The position numbers were made by a program, and so were the translations under genes. Positions 50,727-60,202 of a stretch of DNA of 64,000 nucleotides are shown in pieces (the first letter of the stretch is position 1; every line of letters starts with the position of its first letter). The notes below the pieces were generated by a model. That model was not told the DNA's origin. It searched no databases and saw only the letters and a list, made by a program, of their open reading frames with translations. Origin of the DNA: Aggregatilinea lenta (GTDB lineage: Bacteria > Chloroflexota > Anaerolineae > Aggregatilineales > Aggregatilineaceae); the NCBI RefSeq assembly GCF_003569045.1, contig NZ_BFCB01000002.1, positions 620,001 to 684,000 of the forward strand, read 5' to 3'.

Positions 50727-51215
50727 TCAGGGTTCCCGCATGGCCGCGATCCGCGAGAGCAGATCGAGCGCCAGCGGGCCGTGTGACTGGAACGAATCGG
50801 GGGTCAGGGCATGAATATCCACCCACAGCGGGCGATCCAGCCCTTCCTCTACAGGGTACTCCAGGCTGCCAAGTTGGGTGTCACGCGGGTAGCCCTGGTA
50901 ATAAAACATAAACCCGTGGAACGCCTGATCGAGCGGATCGTAATAAAGGAAGTCGGTTTCAAAATGCAAAAACGGTCCCACCTCGACGTACAGACCGGTC
51001 TCCTCCGCGACTTCGCGTACCAGGGCGGCCTGAATGTCCTCGCCCGGCTCGATTCCGCCGCCGGGCAGTACGTATTTGTGCGTGCAGCTCGCTTCCGCCA
51101 CCAGCAGCCGCCCCTCGTAAACGATCAGTCCGTACACCGAGGGCCGCTGGATCAGGGTATCGGCAGGCACGAGACGGGTTTCATTGTATAGTGTCCGGCA
51201 TGGAATGAGCGTCAT
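50727..51215 (-). CDS. Nudix hydrolase
   Basis: 162 aa. The start at 51215 has GGGAGG 7 nt ahead; a frame start at 51338 adds a non-family extension. The Nudix box is complete (GGGIEPGED near residue 50, then REVAEETGL), so the metal-binding Glu residues are intact. The family cleaves nucleoside diphosphates linked to other moieties. Its location beside glgC suggests, but does not show, a role with ADP-glucose or related sugar nucleotides. Confidence 0.88.
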   Translation of the reverse strand: MTLIPCRTLYNETRLVPADTLIQRPSVYGLIVYEGRLLVAEASCTHKYVLPGGGIEPGEDIQAALVREVAEETGLYVEVGPFLHFETDFLYYDPLDQAFHGFMFYYQGYPRDTQLGSLEYPVEEGLDRPLWVDIHALTPDSFQSHGPLALDLLSRIAAMREP

Positions 51216-51413
51216 CAGGTCCTCCCTGAAGTAATACACCGCCAGAGGGTCGATTGCTCGCCTGCTGGCCCTGTGCTGAAACAGCGCAACGAAAAAGAGC
51301 GGAGAGTCGCCCCTCCGCCCTTCCGGTTTCAGTCCCATGTCGTCAGCCGATCACGAACGGCTTTTGCCGTTCAACCACTCACTGAAAACTGACGACTGAC
51401 AACTGCTTTTGCT

Positions 51414-52679
51414 CTAGTGCCGCGACCGGAGCTTGACCTGCTCCCCGGAATGGATCACGCCCTGCGGGTACTGTTCCAGAATGTCCGCCGCATCGAGATC
51501 CGTGCCGACCACCGCGCTGCGCTCCACGACGAAGTTCGGAGGCACGGTCGTGTTCTTGCCCACGCACGCAATCGCCAGATCGCCCACGTCAGCGGCCTCG
51601 CCCACGCGCGCGCCGTAACTCACCACGACGCCCTTATCGATCACCGAACGCTCGATGCGCGCGCCCTTCTCGATGTAGCTGTCGGTGAGGATCACGCTTT
51701 CGTACACGTAGGCGTCCGGGCCGACGTACACACCCGGCGAGATCACACTGCGCACCACGTGCGCCCCTGCGGAGATCACCGCGCCGTCCGTGATCATGCT
51801 GTCCTCGATGATCGCGCCCGCTTCGATGCGGACCGGGGGACGCTCTTCACTGCGGGTATGGATGATCCACGAGCGGTCGTTGAGGTCCAGCGAGGGCGGC
51901 GCATCGAGCAGATCCATGTGCGCTTCCCAGTACGCGTCGATGGTCCCCACGTCGATCCAGTAGCCGCCGAACGGGTAGGCGATGACCTTCATACCCTTGG
52001 CGATCATGCTGGGAATGATGTTATAGCCGAAGTCGTGGCGCGAATCGTCCTTCAGCGCATCTTCCATCAGCATCTCGTCGAGCACGCCCGTCTTGAAGAC
52101 GTACACGCCCATGTTCGCCAGATCGCCGGGCGGCTCGGCGGGCTTCTCGACGAAGTCCACGATGTGGTTGTGCTCGTTGACGGCCATGATGCCGTAACGC
52201 GAGGCCTCATCCATCGGCACGCGGATCACACACACGGTCGCGTCGGCATTGTTTTCCTCGTGGAAGTCGATCAACATGTCGTAATCCATCTCGTAGATGT
52301 GGTCACCGGAGAGGATCACCGTATTGCGCGGATGACTCCGCCGCACGAAGTTCAGGTTCTGCGTGACGGCGTCCGCCGTGCCAGCGTACCAGTCCGTGTC
52401 GAAGCGCCCCTGGTAGGGCTGGAGCAGCTTCACGCCGCCGGTAAACGAGCGGTCCAGGTCCCACGGGCGGCCCAGCGCAATGTGCTCGTTCAGGCTGTGG
52501 GGCCGGTATTGGGTCAGCACCAGCACGTCGAAGATGCCGGAGTTCACACAGTTGCTGAGGACGAAGTCGATGATGCGGTACTTCCCGGCAAACGGCACGG
52601 CGGGCTTGGCGCGCTTAGCGGTCAGAACCCCCAGGCGGCTACCTTCTCCTCCGGCCAAAATCACAGCTCTGGCTCGCAT
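51414..52679 (-). CDS. glgC: glucose-1-phosphate adenylyltransferase
   Basis: 421 aa, makes ADP-glucose from glucose-1-phosphate and ATP, the committed step of glycogen synthesis. The N-terminus [20 protein letters not shown] has the pyrophosphorylase motif GGxGxRL, and [15 protein letters not shown] is the fructose-bisphosphate and substrate site region. The C-terminus is a left-handed beta-helix ([20 protein letters not shown]). GAGGAG precedes the start. It shares strand with glgA but is separated from it by an AT-rich HNH gene. Confidence 0.93.
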   Translation of the reverse strand: MRARAVILAGGEGSRLGVLTAKRAKPAVPFAGKYRIIDFVLSNCVNSGIFDVLVLTQYRPHSLNEHIALGRPWDLDRSFTGGVKLLQPYQGRFDTDWYAGTADAVTQNLNFVRRSHPRNTVILSGDHIYEMDYDMLIDFHEENNADATVCVIRVPMDEASRYGIMAVNEHNHIVDFVEKPAEPPGDLANMGVYVFKTGVLDEMLMEDALKDDSRHDFGYNIIPSMIAKGMKVIAYPFGGYWIDVGTIDAYWEAHMDLLDAPPSLDLNDRSWIIHTRSEERPPVRIEAGAIIEDSMITDGAVISAGAHVVRSVISPGVYVGPDAYVYESVILTDSYIEKGARIERSVIDKGVVVSYGARVGEAADVGDLAIACVGKNTTVPPNFVVERSAVVGTDLDAADILEQYPQGVIHSGEQVKLRSRH

Positions 52680-52728
52680 AGATAGATGTGCTCCTCACAT
52701 GACGAAAATCGGCAATAAGTCAGTTCTA

Positions 52729-53847
52729 TTATCGCAAATCTGTGTCATCTCGATCACTTTTCCCCAGATTACATAGACTGCAAAGAGTCTGGAAATTATC
52801 CAGCGAATCTTGGCCACCCTTTGAGCGCGGCACAATATGATCGAGATGCAGTATAACCCCATCTGTCTTGCTACTTCTACCGCACGCAACACACTTCCAA
52901 CCGTCTCGCTGGAAAACCTGCCAACGAAGGCTTACCATCGGTCGAACCCGTTCAGAAGCAAGTAATCGAGCTTTCTCAATAATATCGGGCGATTCAAATG
53001 GTTGTGGGTAAGTTATATCCATATAGAAATGTGCCGGGTTATATCCAGCATTTAGAGAATCTATCAACTCTTGTATCCGAACTGCCTGCCCTTTGGCAAT
53101 CTGAATATAGGAGTCGTACACAGGAAAGAACACTACAAAACGATATATAAGTTCTGCAACTGCATGGATAGAGATCGGGTAACTAGCTGGGCGTAGATAA
53201 AAATCGTTATCGAATACTCGGTTATCAACCATCCATTGGTAATGTTCAGTAAATGTTGAAAATGGTTCACAGTCCTTTCCCCACTGTAAAACGGGCAATA
53301 TACCCGAACGATAACACAATGAGTGGATTATATCCGCATGTTCAAGATGGAAACGCATCAATTTCGAATAGGATGCGTCCGACATTCCTGTCATCCAGAA
53401 GTTCTTTAGCCGGATAGAAGCGCCGTCCGGCGTCAATCCGAATTCGTAGAGGAAGGGCAGAACCTGAACCGACGAACCATCCTTCCTTTCAAAACCATCC
53501 CAAAGCCCTTTAGCTCGTTTTCCTGATAAGCCAACCGTCGCCCATGTATAGTCCAGAGCGAACTCCTGCTTGCGCCCCCGCCGAAAATTGGGCGACTGCG
53601 TTACATGAGAATCTTCGAAAATATTAATGGCATAGATTTCCCTTATCATAGCGATCGCATGATTAATCACAATGTGCATTCGAGGCAAGATAGACTGCCG
53701 AATAGCATCTGCCTTTAGTTGGAAATCATCGATAACGAAAAGACTCTGATCGTCTTCATCAAAGGCCACATCGCCGAGATCGTGTAATGTATTGAGCTTT
53801 TGCTGACTAGATACGTGGGATAGCTTGTTCATTGAAGAAACCCACAT
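52729..53847 (-). CDS. HNH endonuclease in an AT-rich island
   Basis: 372 aa protein with a C-terminal HNH nuclease: WKCVACGRSS, LHLDHIVPRSKGG, then CSLCN. The zinc cysteines and the His-Asn-His ligands are present. The N-terminal ~280 residues match no domain I recognise (HIVINHAIAMIREIYAINIF). Base composition is strikingly AT-rich against the surrounding GC-rich genes from about 52740 to 53935, a sign of recent transfer. The start is uncertain: the ATG at 53847 lies 14 nt after TATACT with no Shine-Dalgarno; 53832 is an alternative. No partner methylase or integrase is adjacent, so defence or homing is unproven. Confidence 0.75.
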   Translation of the reverse strand: MWVSSMNKLSHVSSQQKLNTLHDLGDVAFDEDDQSLFVIDDFQLKADAIRQSILPRMHIVINHAIAMIREIYAINIFEDSHVTQSPNFRRGRKQEFALDYTWATVGLSGKRAKGLWDGFERKDGSSVQVLPFLYEFGLTPDGASIRLKNFWMTGMSDASYSKLMRFHLEHADIIHSLCYRSGILPVLQWGKDCEPFSTFTEHYQWMVDNRVFDNDFYLRPASYPISIHAVAELIYRFVVFFPVYDSYIQIAKGQAVRIQELIDSLNAGYNPAHFYMDITYPQPFESPDIIEKARLLASERVRPMVSLRWQVFQRDGWKCVACGRSSKTDGVILHLDHIVPRSKGGQDSLDNFQTLCSLCNLGKSDRDDTDLR

Positions 53848-53940
53848 TAACTGTGTCTGCAAGTATAAGTTTTGCTAACCGTAAATTGAGTATAGCACAG
53901 CCTCACTCACACATAAGTTGTCAATTACAACGATTCAAAC

Positions 53941-54459
53941 TCACCGCACCTGCCCCGGCGTCACGTAGAGCTTGCGCCGCACCCACCGGCCCATATCCTC
54001 CGTCGCGCGGCGCAGCGCCCGCCACCGGATCGAGAACCCGATCAGCAGCAGCAAAAACACCGGCAGCGACACGAAAAATCCCTCCGCGCGCAGCCGCAAA
54101 AAGAATAGCGCGGTGATCAGGAAAAACGCGAAGAACAGCAGCATCCCTTCGACCAGCACCTGATTGGACGCGTCGTGCGTAACCGCGCCGTGCACCCACG
54201 TCCCGCCCGTTTTGGCGTCCGTGTCCAGCTCGCCCACCAGCCGCAGCGGGTGCATCGCGCCGGGATAGCGCCGCTCGATGGTGAAGGTGCGCACGTCGCC
54301 CAGGGACACGCGCTGCTCGATGGGGGCCATCATCGCGCCCAGCCCGCGTGTCGCCGGGTCGGGCGCGGCGCGATCCAGCCGCCGCACGCACTCGTCCACC
54401 GGCAGCGCCGTCACGAAATCAACTCCGTACAGCGGGAGCTTGCGTTTTTCCTCGGCCAT
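53941..54459 (-). CDS. two-span membrane protein downstream of glgA
   Basis: 172 aa. A soluble N-terminal ~100 residues is followed by two adjacent transmembrane segments (about 104-122, LLFFAFFLITALFFLRL; and 128-143, FFVSLPVFLLLLIGFSI) and a basic tail. No known motif. It lies 35 bp after glgA on the same strand, so co-transcription is likely. Function unknown. Confidence 0.6.
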   Translation of the reverse strand: MAEEKRKLPLYGVDFVTALPVDECVRRLDRAAPDPATRGLGAMMAPIEQRVSLGDVRTFTIERRYPGAMHPLRLVGELDTDAKTGGTWVHGAVTHDASNQVLVEGMLLFFAFFLITALFFLRLRAEGFFVSLPVFLLLLIGFSIRWRALRRATEDMGRWVRRKLYVTPGQVR

Positions 54460-54494
54460 CGTCCGTCCTTACCGGAATCCAACTGCCCAACCTG

Positions 54495-55970
54495 CTACTT
54501 GCGCCGGGCTGCGAGCGCCTGCTCGTACATCGCCACATACTGCTGCGCGGGCTTGTCCCAGCTCCAGTCGAGGCGCATCGCGCGCTCCTGCATGCGCTCG
54601 AACGCCGCGCGGCGGCCCCGGAACGTGTCGATCGCCCAGCGCAGCGTGCCGCGCACGGCCTGATCCTCTTCCCATAGGAAGGTGAAGCCCGTGCCCCGGT
54701 CGGCAGGCCCGCCGTCGTAGTTCTCGACCGTGTCCGCCAGCCCGCCCGTCTCGCGCACGACGGGCAGCGCGCCGTAGCGCATCGCCATGAGCTGCGTCAG
54801 GCCGCACGGCTCGTAGCGGCTGGGCACCAGTACGAGGTCCGCCCCGGCGTAGATCCGCATCGACAGCGCGGGATTGTAGCCGATCATCACGCGTGCCTTC
54901 CAGTTGAAGTCCCACTCCAGCGTGCGCAGGTGCGTTTCCAGGTCAGGATCGCCCGCCCCCAGCGCGACCAACTGCGCGCCGGTTTCGGCCAGGATCAGGC
55001 GCAGGCCGGGGATGGCGAAGTCGAAGCCCTTCTGATCGACCAGACGGCTGACGATGCCGATCACGGGCAGGTTGTCGTCCTGCTCCAGGCCGAGCGCGTT
55101 TTGCAGCGCGCGCTTGTTCTGCACACGCCCGGCGCGGAAGTTCGTCGCGTCGTAGCAGTGATTGATGACCGGGTCGGCGGCGGGATCAAAGTGCTGCATG
55201 TCGAGGCCGTTCAGAATGCCGCTGAAGTCGGCGTCGCGGGCGCGGATCAGCCCCTCCAGCCCTTCGCCAAAGCGCCGGTCATGCAGCTCGACAGCGTGTC
55301 GCGGGCTGACGGTATTCAGCTTGTCGGCGTAGGCGATGCCGATGCCCAGCAGGTTATCGGTTTTGTCCAGGTAGACGAGATTCGGTTCGTGGCGTCCGGG
55401 CACGCCCGCCGCCCACAGATAACCGCCCGCTTCCCAGCCCTGGTAGCCCATGTTGTGAATCGTCAGCACGCTGGCGACGTCCTGCCATTCCGGTGCATGT
55501 CGCGCCTCGTGCAGCAAAAACGGGACCAGCCCCGTGTGCCAGTCGTGCGCGTGCAGCACGTCCGGGAACCAGCCCTCGCCGCCGTCGCGCCCCAGGCCCA
55601 GTTCCCATGCCAGCGCCATCGCCGCCTGCGAGAAAAACACGAAGCGCTCGCGATCCCAGTTCAGGTCGGTGTAGATGTATTCGCCGCCGCTGAAGAACGG
55701 CCAGCTTTCGAGGAAATAGACCGGCACGCCGTCCTGTTCCAGCGTGTGGACGTGCACATCCGCCGTGCCGCTGCGCCGCGAGAACTGGTACGTGAACAGG
55801 TGGCGTAGATCGTCGCCGTAGCGCGCCTGGACCGGGCCGTAGAGCGGGATCACCACCCGCGCGTCGATGCCTTTCGCCCGCAGCGCGCGCGGCAGGCTGC
55901 TCGCCACGTCGCCCAGCCCGCCCGTCTTGGCAAACGGGGCCATCTCCGCCGAGACAAACAGCACGTTCAT
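54495..55970 (-). CDS. glgA: glycogen synthase (GT5)
   Basis: 491 aa, elongates alpha-1,4-glucan from ADP-glucose. The N-terminal KTGGL motif (15-19) that contacts ADP-glucose is intact, and the C-terminal GT-B half has RYEPCGLTQLMAMRYGALPV. It is 75 bp downstream of the GH57 branching enzyme on the same strand, but a strong terminator lies between them. Confidence 0.93.
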   Translation of the reverse strand: MNVLFVSAEMAPFAKTGGLGDVASSLPRALRAKGIDARVVIPLYGPVQARYGDDLRHLFTYQFSRRSGTADVHVHTLEQDGVPVYFLESWPFFSGGEYIYTDLNWDRERFVFFSQAAMALAWELGLGRDGGEGWFPDVLHAHDWHTGLVPFLLHEARHAPEWQDVASVLTIHNMGYQGWEAGGYLWAAGVPGRHEPNLVYLDKTDNLLGIGIAYADKLNTVSPRHAVELHDRRFGEGLEGLIRARDADFSGILNGLDMQHFDPAADPVINHCYDATNFRAGRVQNKRALQNALGLEQDDNLPVIGIVSRLVDQKGFDFAIPGLRLILAETGAQLVALGAGDPDLETHLRTLEWDFNWKARVMIGYNPALSMRIYAGADLVLVPSRYEPCGLTQLMAMRYGALPVVRETGGLADTVENYDGGPADRGTGFTFLWEEDQAVRGTLRWAIDTFRGRRAAFERMQERAMRLDWSWDKPAQQYVAMYEQALAARRK

Positions 55971-55993
55971 AGTCGGGTCACTTTCCGCTTGGT

Positions 55994-56032
55994 GAAAATA
56001 AAAAGCAGGGGCAGCGTGAGCTTACCCCTGCT
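55994..56032 (-). terminator. Rho-independent terminator of the branching enzyme gene
   Basis: On the minus strand AGCAGGGG pairs with CCCCTGCT (8 bp stem, 56004-56011 and 56025-56032), followed by TTTTATTTT. It falls between the branching enzyme stop codon and the glgA start, so glgA probably uses its own promoter or read-through. Confidence 0.75.
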
Positions 56033-56045
56033 AGTTGCCGCGCTG

Positions 56046-57944
56046 CTACCGCGTCGTCCACCAGCGGTAGTCAATATCGGGGAAGAGTCGGTCGCGCTCC
56101 CACAGCCGCGCCGCGAGCGCGCCGTCGGGATTGCCGTACTCCACGCTGTCCGCCAGATCGTTGAAGCGCTCGACGTGCTGGCTGAAGCGCTGCACCGCGT
56201 ACTGCCGCGCCTGCCCGGTTGTGACCAGGAACGGCCAGTCGGAGCTTTCGAGCAGCAGCAGCTCGCGCGCCATCTGGTTCATTACGCCGCGCAGGTGCTC
56301 GTCGCTGTCGTAACGATCCGCATACTGGTTCGCCAGCCGCTCCATGCGCTGCTCCGCCTCGCGGATCGGCGTCCACATCCAGTGCGTGTCGTTATTGTCC
56401 CAGGTAAAGTGCGTGCCCCCCGCGCCCCAACTGCCCTCCGGCAAATGGATGATCTGCTCCGGCGGGTGCTGCTCGACGTAATCGCTGGCCGTGGTCAGGT
56501 CCACGATCTCGCTCTTCGCGAGCAGACGCAGCACCTGTTTGAGCCACTCGACGCCCTCGAACCACCAGTGCCCGAACAGCTCCGTGTCGTAGTTTGACGC
56601 GATGATGCCGTAGCCCAGGCCGCCGTCCCACTGGCCCTGCACGATGCGCTCCACCAGCCCGGCGAAGTCTTGCGCGTGCATGCGCACCTTGTTCGCCGCC
56701 CAATCCGGGTGATAGAAGTCCTTAGCGCCCAGATCCACGCGCGCACCGGTCACGCGCCAGTATTGCAGCCCGCTGATGCCGTCCTTGCGGTGGAACTCGC
56801 GGTAATCGAAATCGCCGGGATAGCCCCAGTCCGCCGACCATACGCGCTGCCCCGTCTCGTTGTTGCGCCCGATCACCGCGACGCCGCTGTGTTCTTCGGC
56901 ACGGGACCCGGCGGTGCTGTCGCTGACGTAGTAGGCGCGGAACGTCGTCAGAGGATTATCCGGCATCGGTTGTGGCGACATCGGCACGAGATAGCGGCGC
57001 TTGATCTCGCCGTACGGGCCGATCGCTTCGCCCGCCGCGACGCCGACCGGCACGCCGCCGGTGATCAGGTGCGTCTCGCTGAAGAAGACCTCGATGTCCT
57101 TCTGCCCCAGGAAATACTCGATGCCGGGGCGGATGCGGCCATCTTCGGCGTAATACGCGGGCCGGTAGGCGCACTCCGGCAGCCAGATTCCGCGCGGATC
57201 GCGCCCGAAGAAGCGCCGATAGCTCTGAATGCCCGCCGAGAGCTGGCCCCAGATCGCGCTGTCCCGCGCCAGCAGCGGCAGGTAGCCGTGCGTCGCGGCG
57301 CTGGTCGTGATCTCGATGTAGCCTTCGTCCTGCAGCAGCTTAAACGCGCCCAGCAGGTCGCGGTTGTACCTGCGGTCGAATGCGTCCTTGATGTCCTCGA
57401 AATACGTCTGGTAGAACCCGGCGAGGTATTCCAGGTGCTTGTTGCCCACCCACCAGGGTTTTTCGGGCATGTCACCCGTCACGGCGGACCCCGGCTGGCG
57501 ATGCTCGTCCTCGACGGGCAGGTCCTGCTCCGCCGCACCTGCCGCCTGATTCGCCCGTTCGAGCGCCTCCCCGACTGCGACGCGATCCACGACGGGCAGA
57601 TCGCCCTCCTCGGCTTGCTCGCGCGGCACGGCGACCGCTTCATCCTCACCCCGGAAGCGCAGCACGTCCTGCTTGGCGCGCGCGATCTTGTCTTCGAGGT
57701 ATTCGTCCAGGTGATCCTTCACGTCTTCGTCGGCGAGCTGCTCGGCCAGCACCGGCGTGATGCCGATCGTGATCTTATACTTGACGCCTTCTTCCCGCAG
57801 ATCGTAGAGCGCGTTCAACAGCGGGATATACGTCTCGCTCGCAGCCTCATGAATCCATTCCTCGCCGTGGGGCCAGCGACCCGCCAGCCGCGCATATGGC
57901 AGGTGGCTGTGCAATACAAACGTGAATGCGCCAAGTCCACTCAT
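56046..57944 (-). CDS. GH57 alpha-1,4-glucan branching enzyme (DUF1957 type)
   Basis: 632 aa. The start at 57944 follows GAGAGGAAAG. GH57 motifs: LHSHLPYARL (His12, His14), GIWLPECAYRP with nucleophile Glu257, and DTELFGHWWFEG with acid/base Asp453. WFEG and the following helical C-terminus place it with the branching subgroup, not with the amylase at 14665. Residues about 98-164 are a low-complexity acidic insertion (EDEAVAVPREQAEEGD, VEDEHRQPGSAVTG) not needed for the fold. It completes the glgC-glgA-branching set. Confidence 0.88.
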   Translation of the reverse strand: MSGLGAFTFVLHSHLPYARLAGRWPHGEEWIHEAASETYIPLLNALYDLREEGVKYKITIGITPVLAEQLADEDVKDHLDEYLEDKIARAKQDVLRFRGEDEAVAVPREQAEEGDLPVVDRVAVGEALERANQAAGAAEQDLPVEDEHRQPGSAVTGDMPEKPWWVGNKHLEYLAGFYQTYFEDIKDAFDRRYNRDLLGAFKLLQDEGYIEITTSAATHGYLPLLARDSAIWGQLSAGIQSYRRFFGRDPRGIWLPECAYRPAYYAEDGRIRPGIEYFLGQKDIEVFFSETHLITGGVPVGVAAGEAIGPYGEIKRRYLVPMSPQPMPDNPLTTFRAYYVSDSTAGSRAEEHSGVAVIGRNNETGQRVWSADWGYPGDFDYREFHRKDGISGLQYWRVTGARVDLGAKDFYHPDWAANKVRMHAQDFAGLVERIVQGQWDGGLGYGIIASNYDTELFGHWWFEGVEWLKQVLRLLAKSEIVDLTTASDYVEQHPPEQIIHLPEGSWGAGGTHFTWDNNDTHWMWTPIREAEQRMERLANQYADRYDSDEHLRGVMNQMARELLLLESSDWPFLVTTGQARQYAVQRFSQHVERFNDLADSVEYGNPDGALAARLWERDRLFPDIDYRWWTTR

Positions 57945-58168
57945 GCTCTTTCCTCTCGTGTGCAAGCCGGTCGCGCCGAACCAGGGTAGTGGTGGGGATG
58001 TGTCAACGTCACCTACATTTTAACGATAAGCAGGCCGAAACCCCAAACCCGCCGTCCGGCGCGATTTCGATTTTGTGGTACAGTAAGCGTCCGTGCGCCT
58101 ACCGCCGCCCTTCCCCATCTCCGGCGCGCCTGTCATCGCACTGCACAACGTACAGGACACCATTCTTC

Positions 58169-59119
58169 ATGGATCAAACGACCGAAATCGTCAATCGCGT
58201 GCTGCCAATCCTGTTCCTGATCGGGCTGGGCGCCTGGATTCGCTGGCGGCAGTTTCTGCCGGAGTGCACCATCGACGACCTGCGCAAGATCGCGGCCAAC
58301 CTTGCGCTACCGTCCGTGCTGTTCCTCTCGTTTCTGAACACCGATCTGCAAACCAAATATATCGCTATCTTCATTACCATGATCCTGCTCTGCGCCGCAA
58401 TGCTCGCCTCCTCGCGGGCCGCGCAGCGGCGCTGGTCTCTGCCCCACCTCTACTTCCCATTCCTCATGACCGGCTTCGAGTACGGCATGATCGGCGTGGC
58501 GCTGTTCGGTAGCGCTTACGGCCTGGACCGCATCGGCCCGCTGGCCGTCATGGACCTCGGCCACGAGCTGTTCATCTGGTTCGTGTTCCTGACCTATATG
58601 CTCAGCATCCGCGACGGCGCGCAGCGGCCTGCCCAGCTCGCGCGGACCTTTTTCAGCTCGCCGGTCGTGGTCGGCATTCTGGCCGGGATCGTGCTCAACC
58701 TGCTCGGCGCGCAGTCGTTCCTTTACGACCGCCCGGTGATCGGCGCGAGCATGCGCATGCTGGAGTTTCTGGGCGACCTGCTGATCCCGCTGATCCTGAT
58801 CATCGTGGGCTATGGCATCCGGCTCGACCGCGCGGGCCTGCGTGACGCCGCGCTGGTGATCGTCGTGCGTTTGAGCATCCTGATCCCGCTGGCGCTGATC
58901 CTCAGCCGCCTGCTGATCCGCGACCTGCTCGATCTCGACGCCTCGTTCGAGGCGGCGCTGTTCACCATGCTGATCCTGCCGCCGCCGTTCATCATCCCGC
59001 TCTATATGCGCACCGACCTGCCCGACGAGCGGCGCTACGTGAACAACGTGCTGACGTTGTACACGCTCGCGTCGGTCGCGGTCTTTGCGGTGTACGCCGT
59101 CCTGGGACCGCAGTTCTAG
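58169..59119 (+). CDS. AEC-family permease (auxin-efflux-carrier-like)
   Basis: 316 aa with about ten transmembrane segments and the inverted-repeat layout of the Mem_trans family (FLIGLGAWIRWR near residue 16; PLILIIVGYGIRLDR near residue 215). The start at 58169 (MDQTTEIVNRV) is set by homology. Family members export small organic anions or amino acids; no substrate can be read here. Confidence 0.8.
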   Translation: MDQTTEIVNRVLPILFLIGLGAWIRWRQFLPECTIDDLRKIAANLALPSVLFLSFLNTDLQTKYIAIFITMILLCAAMLASSRAAQRRWSLPHLYFPFLMTGFEYGMIGVALFGSAYGLDRIGPLAVMDLGHELFIWFVFLTYMLSIRDGAQRPAQLARTFFSSPVVVGILAGIVLNLLGAQSFLYDRPVIGASMRMLEFLGDLLIPLILIIVGYGIRLDRAGLRDAALVIVVRLSILIPLALILSRLLIRDLLDLDASFEAALFTMLILPPPFIIPLYMRTDLPDERRYVNNVLTLYTLASVAVFAVYAVLGPQF

Positions 59120-59144
59120 ACGGTCGGCCATCAAACGTGTCTTC

Positions 59145-59168
59145 GTAGGGGCGGGGCTTGCTCCGCCC
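59145..59168. repeat. REP palindrome
   Basis: GTAGGGGCGGGGCTTGCTCC, ending CGCCC, nearly identical to the copy at 45305. It lies just after the permease stop codon. Confidence 0.75.
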
Positions 59169-59195
59169 GTTTTTAAGAGGCCGGTTTTTTTCGCT

Positions 59196-59244
59196 TGTCT
59201 CCCCTCTCCAATCAAGTTGGAGAGGGGCCGACGTGAGGTCTGCT
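59196..59244. repeat. CTCTCCAA-palindrome intergenic repeat
   Basis: CCCCTCTCCAA-TCAAG-TTGGAGAGGGG with perfect arms, then CCGACGTGAGGTCTGC. Together with the REP just before it, this fills most of the gap at 59120-59440. Confidence 0.75.
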
Positions 59245-59383
59245 TGCGACCGGATCAATCTGCCAGTCCGTACTGAATCTGTCCTGCCCTCGATTTTGAT
59301 TCTGCCCTTGCCGATCACCGAAAACCGGCCACTGCCAACTGGTTACTTCGACCAATCCGCTTCGCGCGCAGGCTATCCGACGC

Positions 59384-59389
59384 TATAAT
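59384..59389 (+). promoter_or_regulatory. -10 element for the SH3 protein gene
   Basis: Perfect TATAAT 52 bp upstream of the start. The -35 region (TTCGCG) matches only 3 of 6 bases. Confidence 0.45.
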
Positions 59390-59440
59390 GAATAACGTGT
59401 CACATTACGCTCCCCTGTATGATTATTTTGGAGGCGTCCG

Positions 59441-60049
59441 ATGAGTATTTGGTCCCGTCGCCTGTCCTGGGTCTGGCTGGCCGCCGTCGCAGCGGCCTTT
59501 GTGCTGGGGTTGACGATCCACCCGGATAGAACCACGCTCGCAAACGAGCACGGCGACGGGTTCCAGAACCGCGTGCTAGAGGTCACCGCCAGCGGCGCGG
59601 GCCTCAACGTGCGCACCGCGCCGAGCCAATCCGCCGACGTTGTTGATACACTCTATTGGGGCGACCGCGTGCTGTGGACGGGGCAGTCCACCGACGCCGA
59701 AACGTATCGCTGGCTGAAGGTGGGCCTCGGCACTGGCACAACCGGCTGGATCGTGGACAGCGACGGCTGGTTGATCCAGATGGACCCGGTTTACACGACG
59801 CCCGGCATGGGTCTGAACGCGGTCGTGCAGATCACCCAGATGGGCGACGAATCGCACTGCCGCGCCGTGCCGTCTGCCTCGGCAGAAGAAGCGCAGACCA
59901 TGCAGGCGGGCGACCAGGCCGTGGTCATCGGCGGGCCATACCAGGCCGAATATTGGGTCTGGTGGCAGTACGAGCTGGCCAGCGGATATCACTGCTGGAT
60001 CGTGGACATTCCGGGCTGGTTTAACGTCAGCACGGCGGGCACATTCTAA
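59441..60049 (+). CDS. secreted double SH3b-domain protein
   Basis: 202 aa with an N-terminal membrane segment (about 10-26, VWLAAVAAAFVLGLTIH) and two SH3b-like domains. The first runs about 46-108 (GLNVRTAPSQSADVV, WLKVGLGTGTTGWI), the second about 122-190 (HCRAVPSASAEEAQTM, WWQYELASGYHCWI), with a Cys pair in the second. GGAGG precedes the start. It probably binds cell-wall glycans or peptides; no catalytic domain is attached. Confidence 0.8.
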   Translation: MSIWSRRLSWVWLAAVAAAFVLGLTIHPDRTTLANEHGDGFQNRVLEVTASGAGLNVRTAPSQSADVVDTLYWGDRVLWTGQSTDAETYRWLKVGLGTGTTGWIVDSDGWLIQMDPVYTTPGMGLNAVVQITQMGDESHCRAVPSASAEEAQTMQAGDQAVVIGGPYQAEYWVWWQYELASGYHCWIVDIPGWFNVSTAGTF

Positions 60050-60118
60050 GCGGGGCACAGCGCGCTCGACCGGGAGCGATTTTACGCCGTTTTTGCAACC
60101 TCGACTTGTTGCGCCTCG

Positions 60119-60124
60119 TATAAT
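60119..60124 (+). promoter_or_regulatory. -10 element for the ABC exporter operon
   Basis: TATAAT about 80 bp upstream of the ATPase gene. A TTGCAA lies at an overlong spacing of 20 bp, so the -35 is uncertain. Confidence 0.45.
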
Positions 60125-60202
60125 AATGTGGCGAACACGCTATTTTCCACGCCTATCCCCGGTTTCTGAGTCGCTATAAGGCGTTACCGAAGGAGCAACA
60201 CC

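Noticed and set aside
52729-53862. HNH gene as a homing intron inside a glycogen gene
   Set aside because: glgC and glgA on either side are complete and uninterrupted, so no host gene is split.
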